A stretch of DNA of 64,000 nt from positions 1 through 64,000 of the forward strand of contig JAHHIA010000010.1 of assembly GCA_019359045.1 (NCBI GenBank), given 5' to 3'. This document shows, one piece after another, positions 54,403 to 63,499 of this stretch. Positions within the stretch are counted from its first letter, which is position 1. The number at the start of each line of letters is the position of its first letter. The notes under the pieces are model-generated. The model was not told the origin of the DNA and searched no databases. It saw only the letters and a program-made list of their open reading frames with translations. The position numbers were made by a program, and so were the translations under genes. This DNA is from Scytolyngbya sp. HA4215-MV1 (GTDB lineage Bacteria > Cyanobacteriota > Cyanobacteriia > Leptolyngbyales > Leptolyngbyaceae).

Positions 54403-55581
54403 TTATTTTTTCTGCCAGTATTTATAGACAGCAGATGCCAGTGTAACGACACCTGTATAAATGGCAGACTCGTCTACATTAAATAAAGGATGATGCAGGG
54501 GATAGTTTTGACGATCCAAGAAACCAACTCCCAGGCGAAACATGGTGCCTGGAGCATGTTCGAGATACAGGGCAAAATCTTCTGCTCCAAGAGATGGCTC
54601 AGGAATGAGTTGGATGTGATTTTCTCCTAAGACTTCTTGAGCGGCAGTTTCAACAAGATGGGTCAGGATGGGATCGTTTTGGACAGAAGGAACCCCCCGA
54701 CGATAATTCAGCTCGTATCGTGCGCCATACGGTTGGCAAATGCTAGCGACAATTTGTTCGATCCAATGAGGTAAGTTGGCGCTAGTTTCGGGGTGAAGCG
54801 ATCTCACTGTTCCCAGGAGTTTGACTTGATCGGCGATGACATTGGGTGCGCGTCCGCCTGTAATTTTGCCGATCGTTAACACCACTGGGCGTAAGGGATT
54901 GTGGGTTCGACTAATTGCCTGCTGCAAAGTAGTGATTACCTGAGCTGCTAACCACACTGCATCGATTGCCTCATGGGGGCGTGCTCCATGCCCCGATTCT
55001 CCTAAAATTACGATTTCTAAATCATCAGCAGCGGCTGTGAGTGCCCCATAGCGGATGCCGATCGTTCCAACCGGAATGGAAGGAAAAACATGCAAAGAGA
55101 AGATGGCACTGGCATTTTCCATGGCTCCATCTTGAATCATCCAACTGGCTCCCTGGGCGATTTCTTCCGCTGGCTGAAAGATCAGGCGCAAATTGCCCGG
55201 CAAGCGTTGTTCAAGTCGCGATAATACCATTGCGACTCCCAACCCGACCGTAGTATGGACATCGTGACCACAGGCATGCATGATGCCTGGATAACGAGAG
55301 GCAAAATCTACTTGAGTTTGCTCATGGATGGGCAGAGCATCCATATCAGTGCGAATTGCTAATAGACGTGAATCGATTCCTTCACCTGCTAATTCACCGA
55401 TTACCCCAACCCTGCCAACGCCTTCTCGGATCTGTAGTCCACAAGAGGAAAGGACCCCGGCTACATAGGAAGCGGTTTGCCGTTCATTGCCACTTAGCTC
55501 CGGATGGCTGTGAAGATGACGACGGATTTCTATTAGACGGGGAGCTATGCTTGCTGCGATCTCTTGGATTTGGTTGAGCAT
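54403..55581 (-). CDS. M20-family amidohydrolase (N-acyl-amino-acid / IAA-amide hydrolase type)
   Basis: I start at ATG 55581 (MLNQIQEIAASIAPRLIEIR), giving 392 residues. The frame extends 76 codons upstream into the neighbouring gene without family sequence. Metal-binding motifs are MHACGHDVHTTVGLGVA (about 105-121) and SGHGARPHEAIDA, with EPSLGAEDFALYLEHAPG near the end. Members hydrolyse N-acyl amino acids or amide conjugates such as hippurate. The physiological substrate is unknown. It lies downstream of the DUF3352 gene on the same strand, 67 bases away. Confidence 0.92.
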   Translation of the reverse strand: MLNQIQEIAASIAPRLIEIRRHLHSHPELSGNERQTASYVAGVLSSCGLQIREGVGRVGVIGELAGEGIDSRLLAIRTDMDALPIHEQTQVDFASRYPGIMHACGHDVHTTVGLGVAMVLSRLEQRLPGNLRLIFQPAEEIAQGASWMIQDGAMENASAIFSLHVFPSIPVGTIGIRYGALTAAADDLEIVILGESGHGARPHEAIDAVWLAAQVITTLQQAISRTHNPLRPVVLTIGKITGGRAPNVIADQVKLLGTVRSLHPETSANLPHWIEQIVASICQPYGARYELNYRRGVPSVQNDPILTHLVETAAQEVLGENHIQLIPEPSLGAEDFALYLEHAPGTMFRLGVGFLDRQNYPLHHPLFNVDESAIYTGVVTLASAVYKYWQKK

Positions 55582-55648
55582 GGGCGAGTGTTTTCTTCGA
55601 TCATACTCCTGTAAAGAGTTGTTAAGGAAACCTGAGCGGCAGGGAGGA

Positions 55649-57805
55649 TTATGGCAAGGGTGTAGGACTGGGTTGGTTGGCAGGATTGCTATTCTTTGGC
55701 GGACTGGGAACGACTTGAGCCTCTCGTGGTGCTCCCAGTACCCAGAGGACATCGAATTGTTGTTTTTCCGCTGTGGCAGAGTTGGTGGTACTGATGCTGC
55801 GGAGCACACCTAAAAGGCGTTTAAACTCTCGATAATTGGGAGATTCGGCAGCGCCAGGGGCGCTAAACAGCCCGTACAGAAAGGCAAGAGAAGACCCCAT
55901 GTTGACATAGAAATAGCCTTCGTTGGGATGGGGGAGGCTTTGGGTCGCAGTTTTGAAGGTGTGATTTTGGTTCAGGGTGAGGTAGGGTTTGGGAGTGAGA
56001 TCTGCCATCGGTCCTGTGCCGGTGGTCAATATCAAGGTGTCGTTGTTTACCCAGCCATAAGAGAAAAAGCTGACTTTACGATTGCCATCGCGTCCTTCCC
56101 AGCTGACGACAGGTTGTCCCTGAACGGTCCGATCGACAATTTCAATCTGGCTACCTGGTTGTTTTTGGGCAAACTGGTTAAACTTTTTGAGCGCAACTTC
56201 CGCAGCAGGGCGATCGTGGGTCTGAATCATTAGCCCCAACCCTAGCTGAAATTTGGCATCAAAAAATGGAAATAGCCCCTGCCTGGTAGGAAACAGGAAG
56301 AAAACATACTGTTTGTCCATCCAGGGAATCAAATCTTTGTCCAGATCTAATCCTGTGCCATTGCGGATAAAATCTCGAATTCCTTTGGTAATAAATCGAG
56401 TGGTGGGATCAGCATCTATCTCGCTGGCAAAGGACTGCCACTGCTGCTTAAAGTTGCGACTGTTGGCTGACAGGTAGGTTGCAGCAGGTAAGCGTTCCAG
56501 GATTTGGTTGTCATCGGGGAAAGCGACAGTTGCCAAACTGGGCTGAGGGGTCGTGTAGTAGAGGTTGGATTGGCTGCGGAGCCCTTCAGGTTCTATCCAG
56601 GTTAAGCCATCGACTGAATTATAGGTTTGGGTTAGCTTCTCCAAATCTGGGTTTGCGATCGGAGGCAGTGGCAAAGGCACAGGGGATGAAGGCAGTTTGG
56701 AAAATGCCAGAGCGAATTGCATCAGTCCCTTCAGATCGCCATAGGCAACAAACAATGCCTGCCCAAATTTGGGGTGCTGCATGGTGCGCTGAAATCGGGG
56801 ATTTTGTGCCAGAGAGAGGTTCTCCTCCGTCGTGGAGGGACTTCCTAGTTGTGCCTGTGTATCCATGAATTGTTCTAGCGGTTGGGCAGTGCTTGAGACT
56901 GCTAGATAACCTGGCAGAACGGCGATCGCCAGACTATCCTTGGGAATCGGGTTGGCTGTTGGAGTGGGTGAAGGAGTCGGCGATGCTTGCCCTGGTGAAA
57001 GCGTGGGGCTGGGTTGTGGCAGTGGAGAACTGGTGGGTTGAGGACTGGGCAGCGGTGGTGTAGAGAAAACGGTTGGCTGCGGCAGTGGGGTGAGACTGGG
57101 AGAAGGTGATGTGGCGGGTTTGGGGAGAGAGGATTGAGCGATTAGCGTTGAGAATTTTCGCTGAGATTTGTCAAGGGACTGGTTGAAGCTGGTAACCCCT
57201 CCGGGCACTTCTGGGATGCAAGGGTTTGACGGATCGGATTTGCCAGGAAGTTGGCTGGGATTACCAGGGGAGGAAACTGGGCACTTCTTTGGGGCAGGCT
57301 TAGGTTTGGTGCCTTCCCATTCTAAAATCTTGGCTCCTTGATAGGTTCGCTCGATTTGGGGGTTACCTCGATTGGTTTTGACTTTGGTAATGAATGCATC
57401 GAGGCGACTGGCATCTTTGACCGGCACCAGAAGCAAGCTGTGGTTCTCAAAAGAGCTTGCCTTGGCGTCTGGGGGAATGGGTAGCAAGACCAGGGCGAGG
57501 CGATCGCCCAACCAGGGCTGAATATCGGTGGTGAAATCTAGCCACGGCGGCAAAAAGGGTAAGCCACCCACGCCAGGGGGAAGGTTGGGGTAGGGATTAA
57601 AGCGGCGTAACTGTGCCCATGCTTCTGGATTGGTGTTGACTAATACAACCGCTGGTGTATCGGCGCGTAAAACGGTTGTGACCTGAGGTGGAGGAGTTGT
57701 CTCATTGGGGGGGGCTGTAATATTCGCAGCATGCCCCGGAAGCACGGTCAGAACTGCCAAGATTGGCAACGAAATACGACGTAGCAAATCTCCTACCTCC
57801 ACCAA
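55649..57805 (-). CDS. DUF3352 secreted/periplasmic protein
   Basis: The 718-residue protein has an N-terminal hydrophobic segment (ISLPILAVLTVLPGHAA), probably a signal peptide, and then the DUF3352 pattern: LRADTPAVVLVNTNPEAWAQL, WLDFTTDIQPWLGDRLALVL, and later ATYLSANSRNFKQQW, FISKGIRD-type helices and LYGLFSAPGAAES. A 130-residue Pro/Ser/Thr-rich low-complexity insert (about 160-290) is unusual and may be extracellular linker. DUF3352 proteins are widespread in cyanobacteria; function unknown. The start is at GTG or ATG near 57805, before menD. Confidence 0.85.
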   Translation of the reverse strand: MVEVGDLLRRISLPILAVLTVLPGHAANITAPPNETTPPPQVTTVLRADTPAVVLVNTNPEAWAQLRRFNPYPNLPPGVGGLPFLPPWLDFTTDIQPWLGDRLALVLLPIPPDAKASSFENHSLLLVPVKDASRLDAFITKVKTNRGNPQIERTYQGAKILEWEGTKPKPAPKKCPVSSPGNPSQLPGKSDPSNPCIPEVPGGVTSFNQSLDKSQRKFSTLIAQSSLPKPATSPSPSLTPLPQPTVFSTPPLPSPQPTSSPLPQPSPTLSPGQASPTPSPTPTANPIPKDSLAIAVLPGYLAVSSTAQPLEQFMDTQAQLGSPSTTEENLSLAQNPRFQRTMQHPKFGQALFVAYGDLKGLMQFALAFSKLPSSPVPLPLPPIANPDLEKLTQTYNSVDGLTWIEPEGLRSQSNLYYTTPQPSLATVAFPDDNQILERLPAATYLSANSRNFKQQWQSFASEIDADPTTRFITKGIRDFIRNGTGLDLDKDLIPWMDKQYVFFLFPTRQGLFPFFDAKFQLGLGLMIQTHDRPAAEVALKKFNQFAQKQPGSQIEIVDRTVQGQPVVSWEGRDGNRKVSFFSYGWVNNDTLILTTGTGPMADLTPKPYLTLNQNHTFKTATQSLPHPNEGYFYVNMGSSLAFLYGLFSAPGAAESPNYREFKRLLGVLRSISTTNSATAEKQQFDVLWVLGAPREAQVVPSPPKNSNPANQPSPTPLP

Positions 57806-57873
57806 TGGAATTTACAGCCAGCCTAGCCGATCGATTCAGTTCTGAATCAAAAAAACTCGTAAAAAATCCGGTT

Positions 57874-59622
57874 TTATAGAGTGCTTCTGCCCAATTTGCT
57901 TAAATTCATTTGCCGCCATTGGGCATCGCGTTTGCGATCGGTTTGGACTTCTAGCACCCGAATCCCAGTTTCGGGTAAGGGGTTGAGTCGTTGCTTTAGT
58001 TGCTGCCAGTCAGTGATCTGTTCATGCTGGATGTGATAGGTCTTACAGAGATCAGCAAAGTTGATATTTTGAGGTGTGGCAAAAAAACTTTCAAAGGGCG
58101 GATCAAAGCCAGAGATGGGCAACATCTCAAAAATTCCTCCACCGTTGTTATTGATCAGGACGATCGTCAAGTGTCCAGTAAAGTGATTTCGCAGCAGAAA
58201 GCCATTGGTGTCATGTAAAAGTGCCAAATCGCCTGTCAGCATGACGCCACTTTGGTTACGGTGAGCCATGCCTAATGCAGTTGAAAGACTGCCATCAATG
58301 CCATTGGCACCGCGATTGAAAAAAGGTGAAATCTGACGATCGTTGCTTGTCCAAAAGAACTCGACATCTCGCACTGGCATACTGCTAGAAATAAACAGAG
58401 GCGTTTGGGGGGGCAAAACTTGTGACAGCAACCAGGCGATTTTTCCTTCAAACAGATAATCGAGATCGGTCATGACTCGATCGACCTGTTGACGAGTTTG
58501 TTGTTCTGCGGTGAGCCAGATGTTCAAATAGGTGAAATCACGATCGACGACTGGAACGACCTGCTCAGCGACCTGTTCAACCGTTAAGCGCAAGTGCAGC
58601 GTATTGCCATGCAGTGGGTCAAGATTGCGCCCGGTTGGGTCGATGATCCATTGTTGGGGCTGGGTTACCTCCAGCCAGGAGCGCAGTTCTTTGCTGGTGG
58701 GCATTTCTCCGATCCGAATGACCCATTCCGGTTGCAAAGATTCTGCCAGGACATGATTTCGCAGCAGCAAATCATAAGTGGAAATCAGATAGGGGTTGAG
58801 GCTGGCGTAGTTTCTTAACGGCGACAAGCCATCTGCCAGAACGGGCAAGCCCAAGGTTTTGGAGAGGTGGGCGATTGCATGACAATAGGTCTTGGCGCAA
58901 AGGGGTTGGGCGGTGCCAGCGATGAGGATGCCGCGAGGCGAGGCGGGCAAGGCGACAGGGGGGAAGGAGGATGAGGGGAGTGGGAAAAGGGAGAAGGGGA
59001 AAGGGGGAGAAAGATGGGAGAAAAAAGTTTCGGGATGGAAATGGGGGGCGAGGCTTTGGGCTTCGGGTTGACGAATCGGAATCAGAGGATCGCGAAAAGG
59101 GATGTTGAGGTGGACAGGTCCAGGAACAGGATAAAGGGTTTGTTCCCAGGACTGGATGAGGGTTTGCCGCAGGTACGCCAACATGCCCGCTTCTAGGGAA
59201 GGGAGGGCAAGTTCGGCGTAGCGATTAGGAAAGGACCCAAACATTTTTTGCTGGTCGATCGTTTGTCCAGCATTGCAGTGGCGCAGTTCAGGGGGGCGAT
59301 CGGCGGTGAGGATCAGCAACGGCACCCGACTTTCGCGCGCTTCGATGATGGCAGGGTAGAAGTTGGCGCCTGCGGTGCCAGATGTACAAACCAGGGCAAC
59401 CGGCGCGTGGGTTTGGCGAGCCAGACCCAGCGCAAAAAAAGCTGCCGATCGCTCATCTAAAACCGGAATTGCCTCAACCCCTTCTAGCTGGGCAAAGGCA
59501 ACTGCGAGTGGGGCAGAGCGTGAGCCGGGACAAATGATCACGGTTGCCAAGCCTAACCGCTTGAGCGTTTCTGCCAGAATGGAAGCCCAGACTGTGTTGG
59601 TATTACTGAAATCAATCGGCAT
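57874..59622 (-). CDS. menD: 2-succinyl-5-enolpyruvyl-6-hydroxy-3-cyclohexene-1-carboxylate synthase (MenD)
   Basis: The 582-residue ThDP enzyme begins with [20 protein letters not shown] and the MenD motif [18 protein letters not shown]. It has [43 protein letters not shown]-type sequence ([18 protein letters not shown]), and the ThDP-binding [17 protein letters not shown]. It combines 2-oxoglutarate and isochorismate in phylloquinone synthesis. A Ser/Pro/Phe-rich run ([14 protein letters not shown], about residues 195-225) is an in-frame low-complexity insert. It lies upstream of DUF3352 and downstream of menF on the same strand. Confidence 0.95.
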   Translation of the reverse strand: [582 protein letters not shown]

Positions 59623-59636
59623 GTAGAAATCTTAGA

Positions 59637-59756
59637 TTTTAGAGTGCAGATTTTTAGAGTCCAACCTGAAATCTGTACTCTAAAACTTACAAGGCGTTGC
59701 TGATTCTGGGTATGAATTTGGAGTTGTATGAATTGAAACTTCGTTCCAATTCATAC
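59637..59756 (-). promoter_or_regulatory. Two hairpins in the menF-menD gap
   Basis: TTTTAGAGT-g-CAGATTT (59637-59653) pairs with AAATCTG-t-ACTCTAAAA (59669-59685), 17 bases with one mismatch. GTATGAATTG (59726-59735) pairs with CAATTCATAC (59747-59756), a perfect 10-bp stem. The gap is 177 bases between menF stop and menD start on the minus strand. One may end menF transcripts and the other may fold in the menD leader. Confidence 0.5.
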
Positions 59757-59799
59757 TGCTATTCAGTACCACCCTTACAATCAACCAATCTACAATCAA

Positions 59800-61245
59800 T
59801 CAAACCAGCGCTCCTAACAATGCCCGCAGTTTTAGCTGCACTTCTGCCATTTCGCGTTCTGGATCTGACCCAGCGACGATGCCTGCTCCGGCATAAAGAC
59901 GGGCATGACAGCCTTCGACCAGTGCTGATCGAATGCCAACCACAAATTCACCATTGCCCTGATGATCCACCCAACCGATTGGGGCAGCATAGAGCGATCG
60001 CTCAAAATTTTCGTAGCGACGAATCTGTTCACAGGCAAGGCGGCGAGGGGTCCCTGCTACGGCAGGGGTGGGATGGAGTTCTGCGACGACATCAAGCAGG
60101 TGCACGGCAGGGGGCAGTACTGCTTGGACAGGGGTTTGTAAGTGCTGAATGTTAGAAAGTTGTAACAATCGACGGGGGGAAAGATGAGGACGTAGCCCTA
60201 GTTCCACCAATCGTTGGGTGATGAAGTCGATGACGACTTGATGCTCGTGCAATTCTTTTTGGCTACTTAATAAACCATCTGCCAGTCGTGCGTCTTCGGT
60301 GGGGGTTTTGCCACGGGGGGCAGAACCTGCCAGCGCATCTGTTGCCAGTTGCCGATTGTGTAAGCTCACTAATCGCTCTGGGCTAGCTCCGATAAAACTT
60401 TGCCCCCGACCATTGCCGATCGAAAATACATAACAGTCGGGATGCAGTTGTCGCAAGTGATGGAGCGAATCGACTGGATGGAGAGGCATCGGGGAAACGA
60501 CATCCAGCGCATGGGCGAGAACGATCTTATTTAAGTGTTTGGATTGGATCGAGACCAGGGCTGATGCGACGGCAGCCTGAAAACTCTCTGTATCTTTGAT
60601 AGTTTTTTGTTGTAGAGGGGATGGGCTATCGATGCCCAAACTAAACCAATCATATTTAATTGCGGTAATTGCTTGGAATTGGTGGCATAAAGTTTCACTA
60701 ATTAAATTGAGATTTAAGCCAGAATCTACCAGGATATTCGCAACCACAGTCGAACGATTTTTTTTGCGAGAAATTTGCCAACAGGGTAAGAAAACAGTAG
60801 CACCTGGGAAAGGGGCATTTTGTTCGGAATTCTGATCAAAAAAGGTAAAGCCACAAAAGAAATGGGGACCTGCAAAAGCAGAATTGGAAGTCTCAGCGGT
60901 AATTAGGCTAGACAGGGATGATCGAATAAAATTTTTGACTTGTAAAAAACGATCATCTCCTTCAATTTCTTGGCTTAGGGCTGTGCCGATCGCGGCGATC
61001 GCAACCGTCTCATTTTCCGAAGAAAAGCTGCTATTTTGATCGCCTTTTTCAAGATAGAAATGAAGCTGATCAGGCTTTCCAAATTGGCGCAAAATCGCGA
61101 GTGGATCGATCGATGGAATTTCTACGGAAATACTAACAATATGAGATTTTGCTCTCTCAATTGAGACTTGTTTACAGGCTAAAAGAAACTGGTATAAGTC
61201 CTTGCAGTCCTGGAAGAGATTTGTGCAACCCGGTATAACTGGCAT
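59800..61245 (-). CDS. menF: Isochorismate synthase MenF
   Basis: The 481-residue chorismate-binding enzyme contains SIGNGRGQSFIGASPERLV, the catalytic core LATDALAGSAPRGKTPTEDA, LHPTPAVAGTPRRLACEQIR, and the terminal YAGAGIVAGSDPEREMAE. It converts chorismate to isochorismate, the first step of phylloquinone synthesis. The first 200 residues are less conserved, as usual. ATG at 61245 (MPVIPGCTNL). It is divergent from menA across a 272-base gap with heptameric repeats. Trp- and salicylate-type paralogues are less likely given men neighbours. Confidence 0.93.
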   Translation of the reverse strand: MPVIPGCTNLFQDCKDLYQFLLACKQVSIERAKSHIVSISVEIPSIDPLAILRQFGKPDQLHFYLEKGDQNSSFSSENETVAIAAIGTALSQEIEGDDRFLQVKNFIRSSLSSLITAETSNSAFAGPHFFCGFTFFDQNSEQNAPFPGATVFLPCWQISRKKNRSTVVANILVDSGLNLNLISETLCHQFQAITAIKYDWFSLGIDSPSPLQQKTIKDTESFQAAVASALVSIQSKHLNKIVLAHALDVVSPMPLHPVDSLHHLRQLHPDCYVFSIGNGRGQSFIGASPERLVSLHNRQLATDALAGSAPRGKTPTEDARLADGLLSSQKELHEHQVVIDFITQRLVELGLRPHLSPRRLLQLSNIQHLQTPVQAVLPPAVHLLDVVAELHPTPAVAGTPRRLACEQIRRYENFERSLYAAPIGWVDHQGNGEFVVGIRSALVEGCHARLYAGAGIVAGSDPEREMAEVQLKLRALLGALV

Positions 61246-61391
61246 GTATCGGCAGATAACAAATTTTCTCAGGTTGAATTTCTAGTACTCTTTATCTAAT
61301 CACTGAAGCGATCGCAAATCCTGCATAGCCGATTGGTCATGTTATAGGCTGCGTCCAAAGCTCCTTCTAAACCAGAATAACCCTTTATTTG

Positions 61392-61427
61392 CAGTCAGCG
61401 GTCAGCAGTCGTTAGTCAGCGGTCAGC
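61392..61427. repeat. Short tandem heptamer repeats (STRR-like) in the menF/menA promoter region
   Basis: CAGTCAGCGGTCAGCAGTCG and the following GTTAGTCAGCGGTCAGC form about five imperfect copies of a heptamer AGC-N-GTC. Such heptamers are a typical intergenic repeat class in cyanobacteria. Lies in the gap between divergent menF and menA. Confidence 0.8.
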
Positions 61428-61517
61428 TTTCCATTGGGATTGATTGGCACAAGAGGGGTAAAGACCTGAGAACATGGGAAAAAGGAAATTACTGTTGATA
61501 TCGATAGATTTTATCCA

Positions 61518-62432
61518 ATGACAATCAAAGCAATCGATCGCCCCAAGCGTAAATTGTGGCTGGCGGCACTCAAACCCCCAATGTATAGCGTTGCTATCAT
61601 GCCGATTTGGGTGGGAACCGCTGTTGCTTTTGCAGAAACGGGCAAGCTGAATGCTAGCATTTTTGCGACTTTCCTGGCTTCTGCCATTTTGATTCTCGCT
61701 TGGGAGAACTTGAGCAATGATGTGTTTGACTCAGAAACGGGGGTGGATGTCAATAAGGCAAATTCACTGGTCAATTTGACAGGCAACAAAGGGCTGATTT
61801 TCTGGCTGGGCAATCTGTGTTTGCTGGCTGGACTATTGGGGATTGGCACGATCGCCTTTTGGCAACAAGACTTAACAGTGATTGGGCTGATTTTGCTCTG
61901 CTGTGCATTGGGCTATCTTTACCAGGGACCTCCCTTTCGCCTCAGTTACCAGGGATTGGGCGAAATTCTTTGCTTTTTTGCCTTTGGTCCGGTTGCTTTT
62001 TCAGCTGTGTACTATAGCCAAACCCGATCCTGGTCTGTGTCCAATGTTGCGGCTTCAGTCGTGGTTGGGATTGCCACCAGTCTGATCTTGTTCTGCTCAC
62101 ATTTTAATCAGGTGCAAGATGATGCTTCAGTGGGCAAAAAATCTCCGGTCGTGCGTTTAGGGACTTGGCGATCGGCGAAACTTCTCCCCTGGGCTAGCGG
62201 TAGTCTGTACGGATTGACACTGCTCTTCGTCCTACTGAAGCTTTTCCCGGTCTGGACGTTACTGATTTTGGGCAGCTCACCTTATGCTATTAAGCTTTGT
62301 CGCTACATCCTGGCGCATCATGACCAGTCCGACAAGCTGCTCTATTGTCGCTTTATTGCCGTGGCGTTGCATTTTTGGAGTGGCTTGTTGTTCGGAGCAG
62401 GGTTTGTGGTGCCGATTTGGTTGGGGCGATGA
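61518..62432 (+). CDS. menA: 1,4-dihydroxy-2-naphthoate phytyl/prenyltransferase
   Basis: The 304-residue membrane prenyltransferase of the UbiA superfamily has about 8 helices. The Asp-rich substrate motif is NLSNDVFDSETGVD (about 74-87), with a second one HFNQVQDDASVGK (about 195-207). LYQGPPFRLSYQGLGEI is MenA-type. It attaches the phytyl chain to dihydroxynaphthoate in thylakoid membranes. ATG at 61518. The stop overlaps the menC start in ATGA, implying translational coupling. Confidence 0.95.
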   Translation: MTIKAIDRPKRKLWLAALKPPMYSVAIMPIWVGTAVAFAETGKLNASIFATFLASAILILAWENLSNDVFDSETGVDVNKANSLVNLTGNKGLIFWLGNLCLLAGLLGIGTIAFWQQDLTVIGLILLCCALGYLYQGPPFRLSYQGLGEILCFFAFGPVAFSAVYYSQTRSWSVSNVAASVVVGIATSLILFCSHFNQVQDDASVGKKSPVVRLGTWRSAKLLPWASGSLYGLTLLFVLLKLFPVWTLLILGSSPYAIKLCRYILAHHDQSDKLLYCRFIAVALHFWSGLLFGAGFVVPIWLGR

Positions 62433-63499
62433 GGAAGACGTGGGATGGGGCGATGAGGGGATGGGGAGAGGGGGCGGTTGGGTTTGGATTTAGTCTCTAT
62501 CGTCGTCGATTTAAGCGATCGTTACTGACACATCATGGCTTATGGTCTGTGCGAGAAGGGATTTTGATTCGCCTGGTTGCGCCGGATGGACAGGTTGGCT
62601 GGGGTGAAATTGCACCCCTGGATTGGTTTGGGTCTGAAACGTTGGCAGCTGCGCTGGAATTTTGTCGGCAGTTGCCTGAAAAAATCACAGCGGGGACGAT
62701 TGGAGCGATTCCAGAAAATTTGCCTGCTTGCCAGTTTGGGTTTGAGTCGGCATGGGAGGAGATCGGGAGTCAAGAGTTAGGAGCCGGCAGTCGGGAGCCG
62801 GGAGTCGGGAGTTGGGAGTCGGGAGTTGCCGAAATTTCACGCTGCCGCCATGTTGTTGCTTCTTCACTCTCCCACAGCACGCTTCTGCCTACCGCCAGTG
62901 CTGCACTCCACGCCTGGCAGGCTCACTGGGAACAGGGCGATCGCACGTTTAAGTGGAAGATTGGGGTGGCGACGATCGCGGAGGAACTGGGCTGGTTTAA
63001 GCAACTGATGGGGGCATTGCCTGCGGGGGCAAAGCTGCGGTTGGATGCCAATGGTGGACTAACTGAGGCGGAAGCGATACGCTGGCTGACTGTTTGCCAG
63101 GGGACGAATGTGGAATTTTTGGAGCAACCGCTGCCACGGGAACAGTTGACAGCGATGTTGGCGTTGAGTGAACGATTTGCTACCCCGATCGCCTTGGATG
63201 AGTCGGTAGCGACTCTAACGCAACTGCAAGCTTGTTATAACCAAGGATGGCGGGGAGTTTTTGTGGTGAAGCCTGCGATCGCAGGTTCTCCGGCTCGTCT
63301 GCGTCAATTTTGTCAACAATATCGACCGGATGTGGTGTTTTCTTCCGTGTTTGAGACTGAGGTGGGACGATCGGCAGCTTTGCGATTGGCAGCTGAGCTT
63401 TCGTTTCATAACAGGGCGGTTGGCTTTGGGGTGGGGCACTGGTTTGAAGAGGCGGGGGTTGGGGGGATGGAGTGGAGGCATGAAGAGGTGATGGGGTGA
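62429..63499 (+). CDS. menC: o-Succinylbenzoate synthase MenC
   Basis: I place the start at ATG 62429, which overlaps the menA stop by four bases; the frame extends further upstream into menA. The 356-residue enolase-superfamily enzyme has the Lys pair region FKWKIGVATIAEEL, LRLDANGGLTEAEA, VEFLEQPLPRE, ALDESVATL and VVKPAIAGSP, the metal ligands and general bases of OSBS. It dehydrates SHCHC to o-succinylbenzoate. An in-frame run of nine heptamers (62764-62826) adds about 21 residues (GSQELGAGSREPGVG...) in the middle, next to further insert-like residues. The stop overlaps menE's GTG. Confidence 0.93.
   Translation: MRKTWDGAMRGWGEGAVGFGFSLYRRRFKRSLLTHHGLWSVREGILIRLVAPDGQVGWGEIAPLDWFGSETLAAALEFCRQLPEKITAGTIGAIPENLPACQFGFESAWEEIGSQELGAGSREPGVGSWESGVAEISRCRHVVASSLSHSTLLPTASAALHAWQAHWEQGDRTFKWKIGVATIAEELGWFKQLMGALPAGAKLRLDANGGLTEAEAIRWLTVCQGTNVEFLEQPLPREQLTAMLALSERFATPIALDESVATLTQLQACYNQGWRGVFVVKPAIAGSPARLRQFCQQYRPDVVFSSVFETEVGRSAALRLAAELSFHNRAVGFGVGHWFEEAGVGGMEWRHEEVMG
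62764..62826 (+). repeat. Nine tandem heptamers inside menC
   Basis: Nine consecutive 7-base units of the form (C/T)GGGAGT, several exact (CGGGAGT), fill 63 bases, so the reading frame of menC is kept. They resemble cyanobacterial STRR elements, which normally lie between genes. Confidence 0.9.

Noticed and set aside
55582-55809. 76-codon N-terminal extension of the M20 hydrolase
   Set aside because: Overlaps the DUF3352 gene and lacks family sequence; ATG 55581 fits the family start.
61392-62826. Heptamer arrays as possible CRISPR
   Set aside because: Units are only 7 bases and contiguous without spacers; no cas genes.
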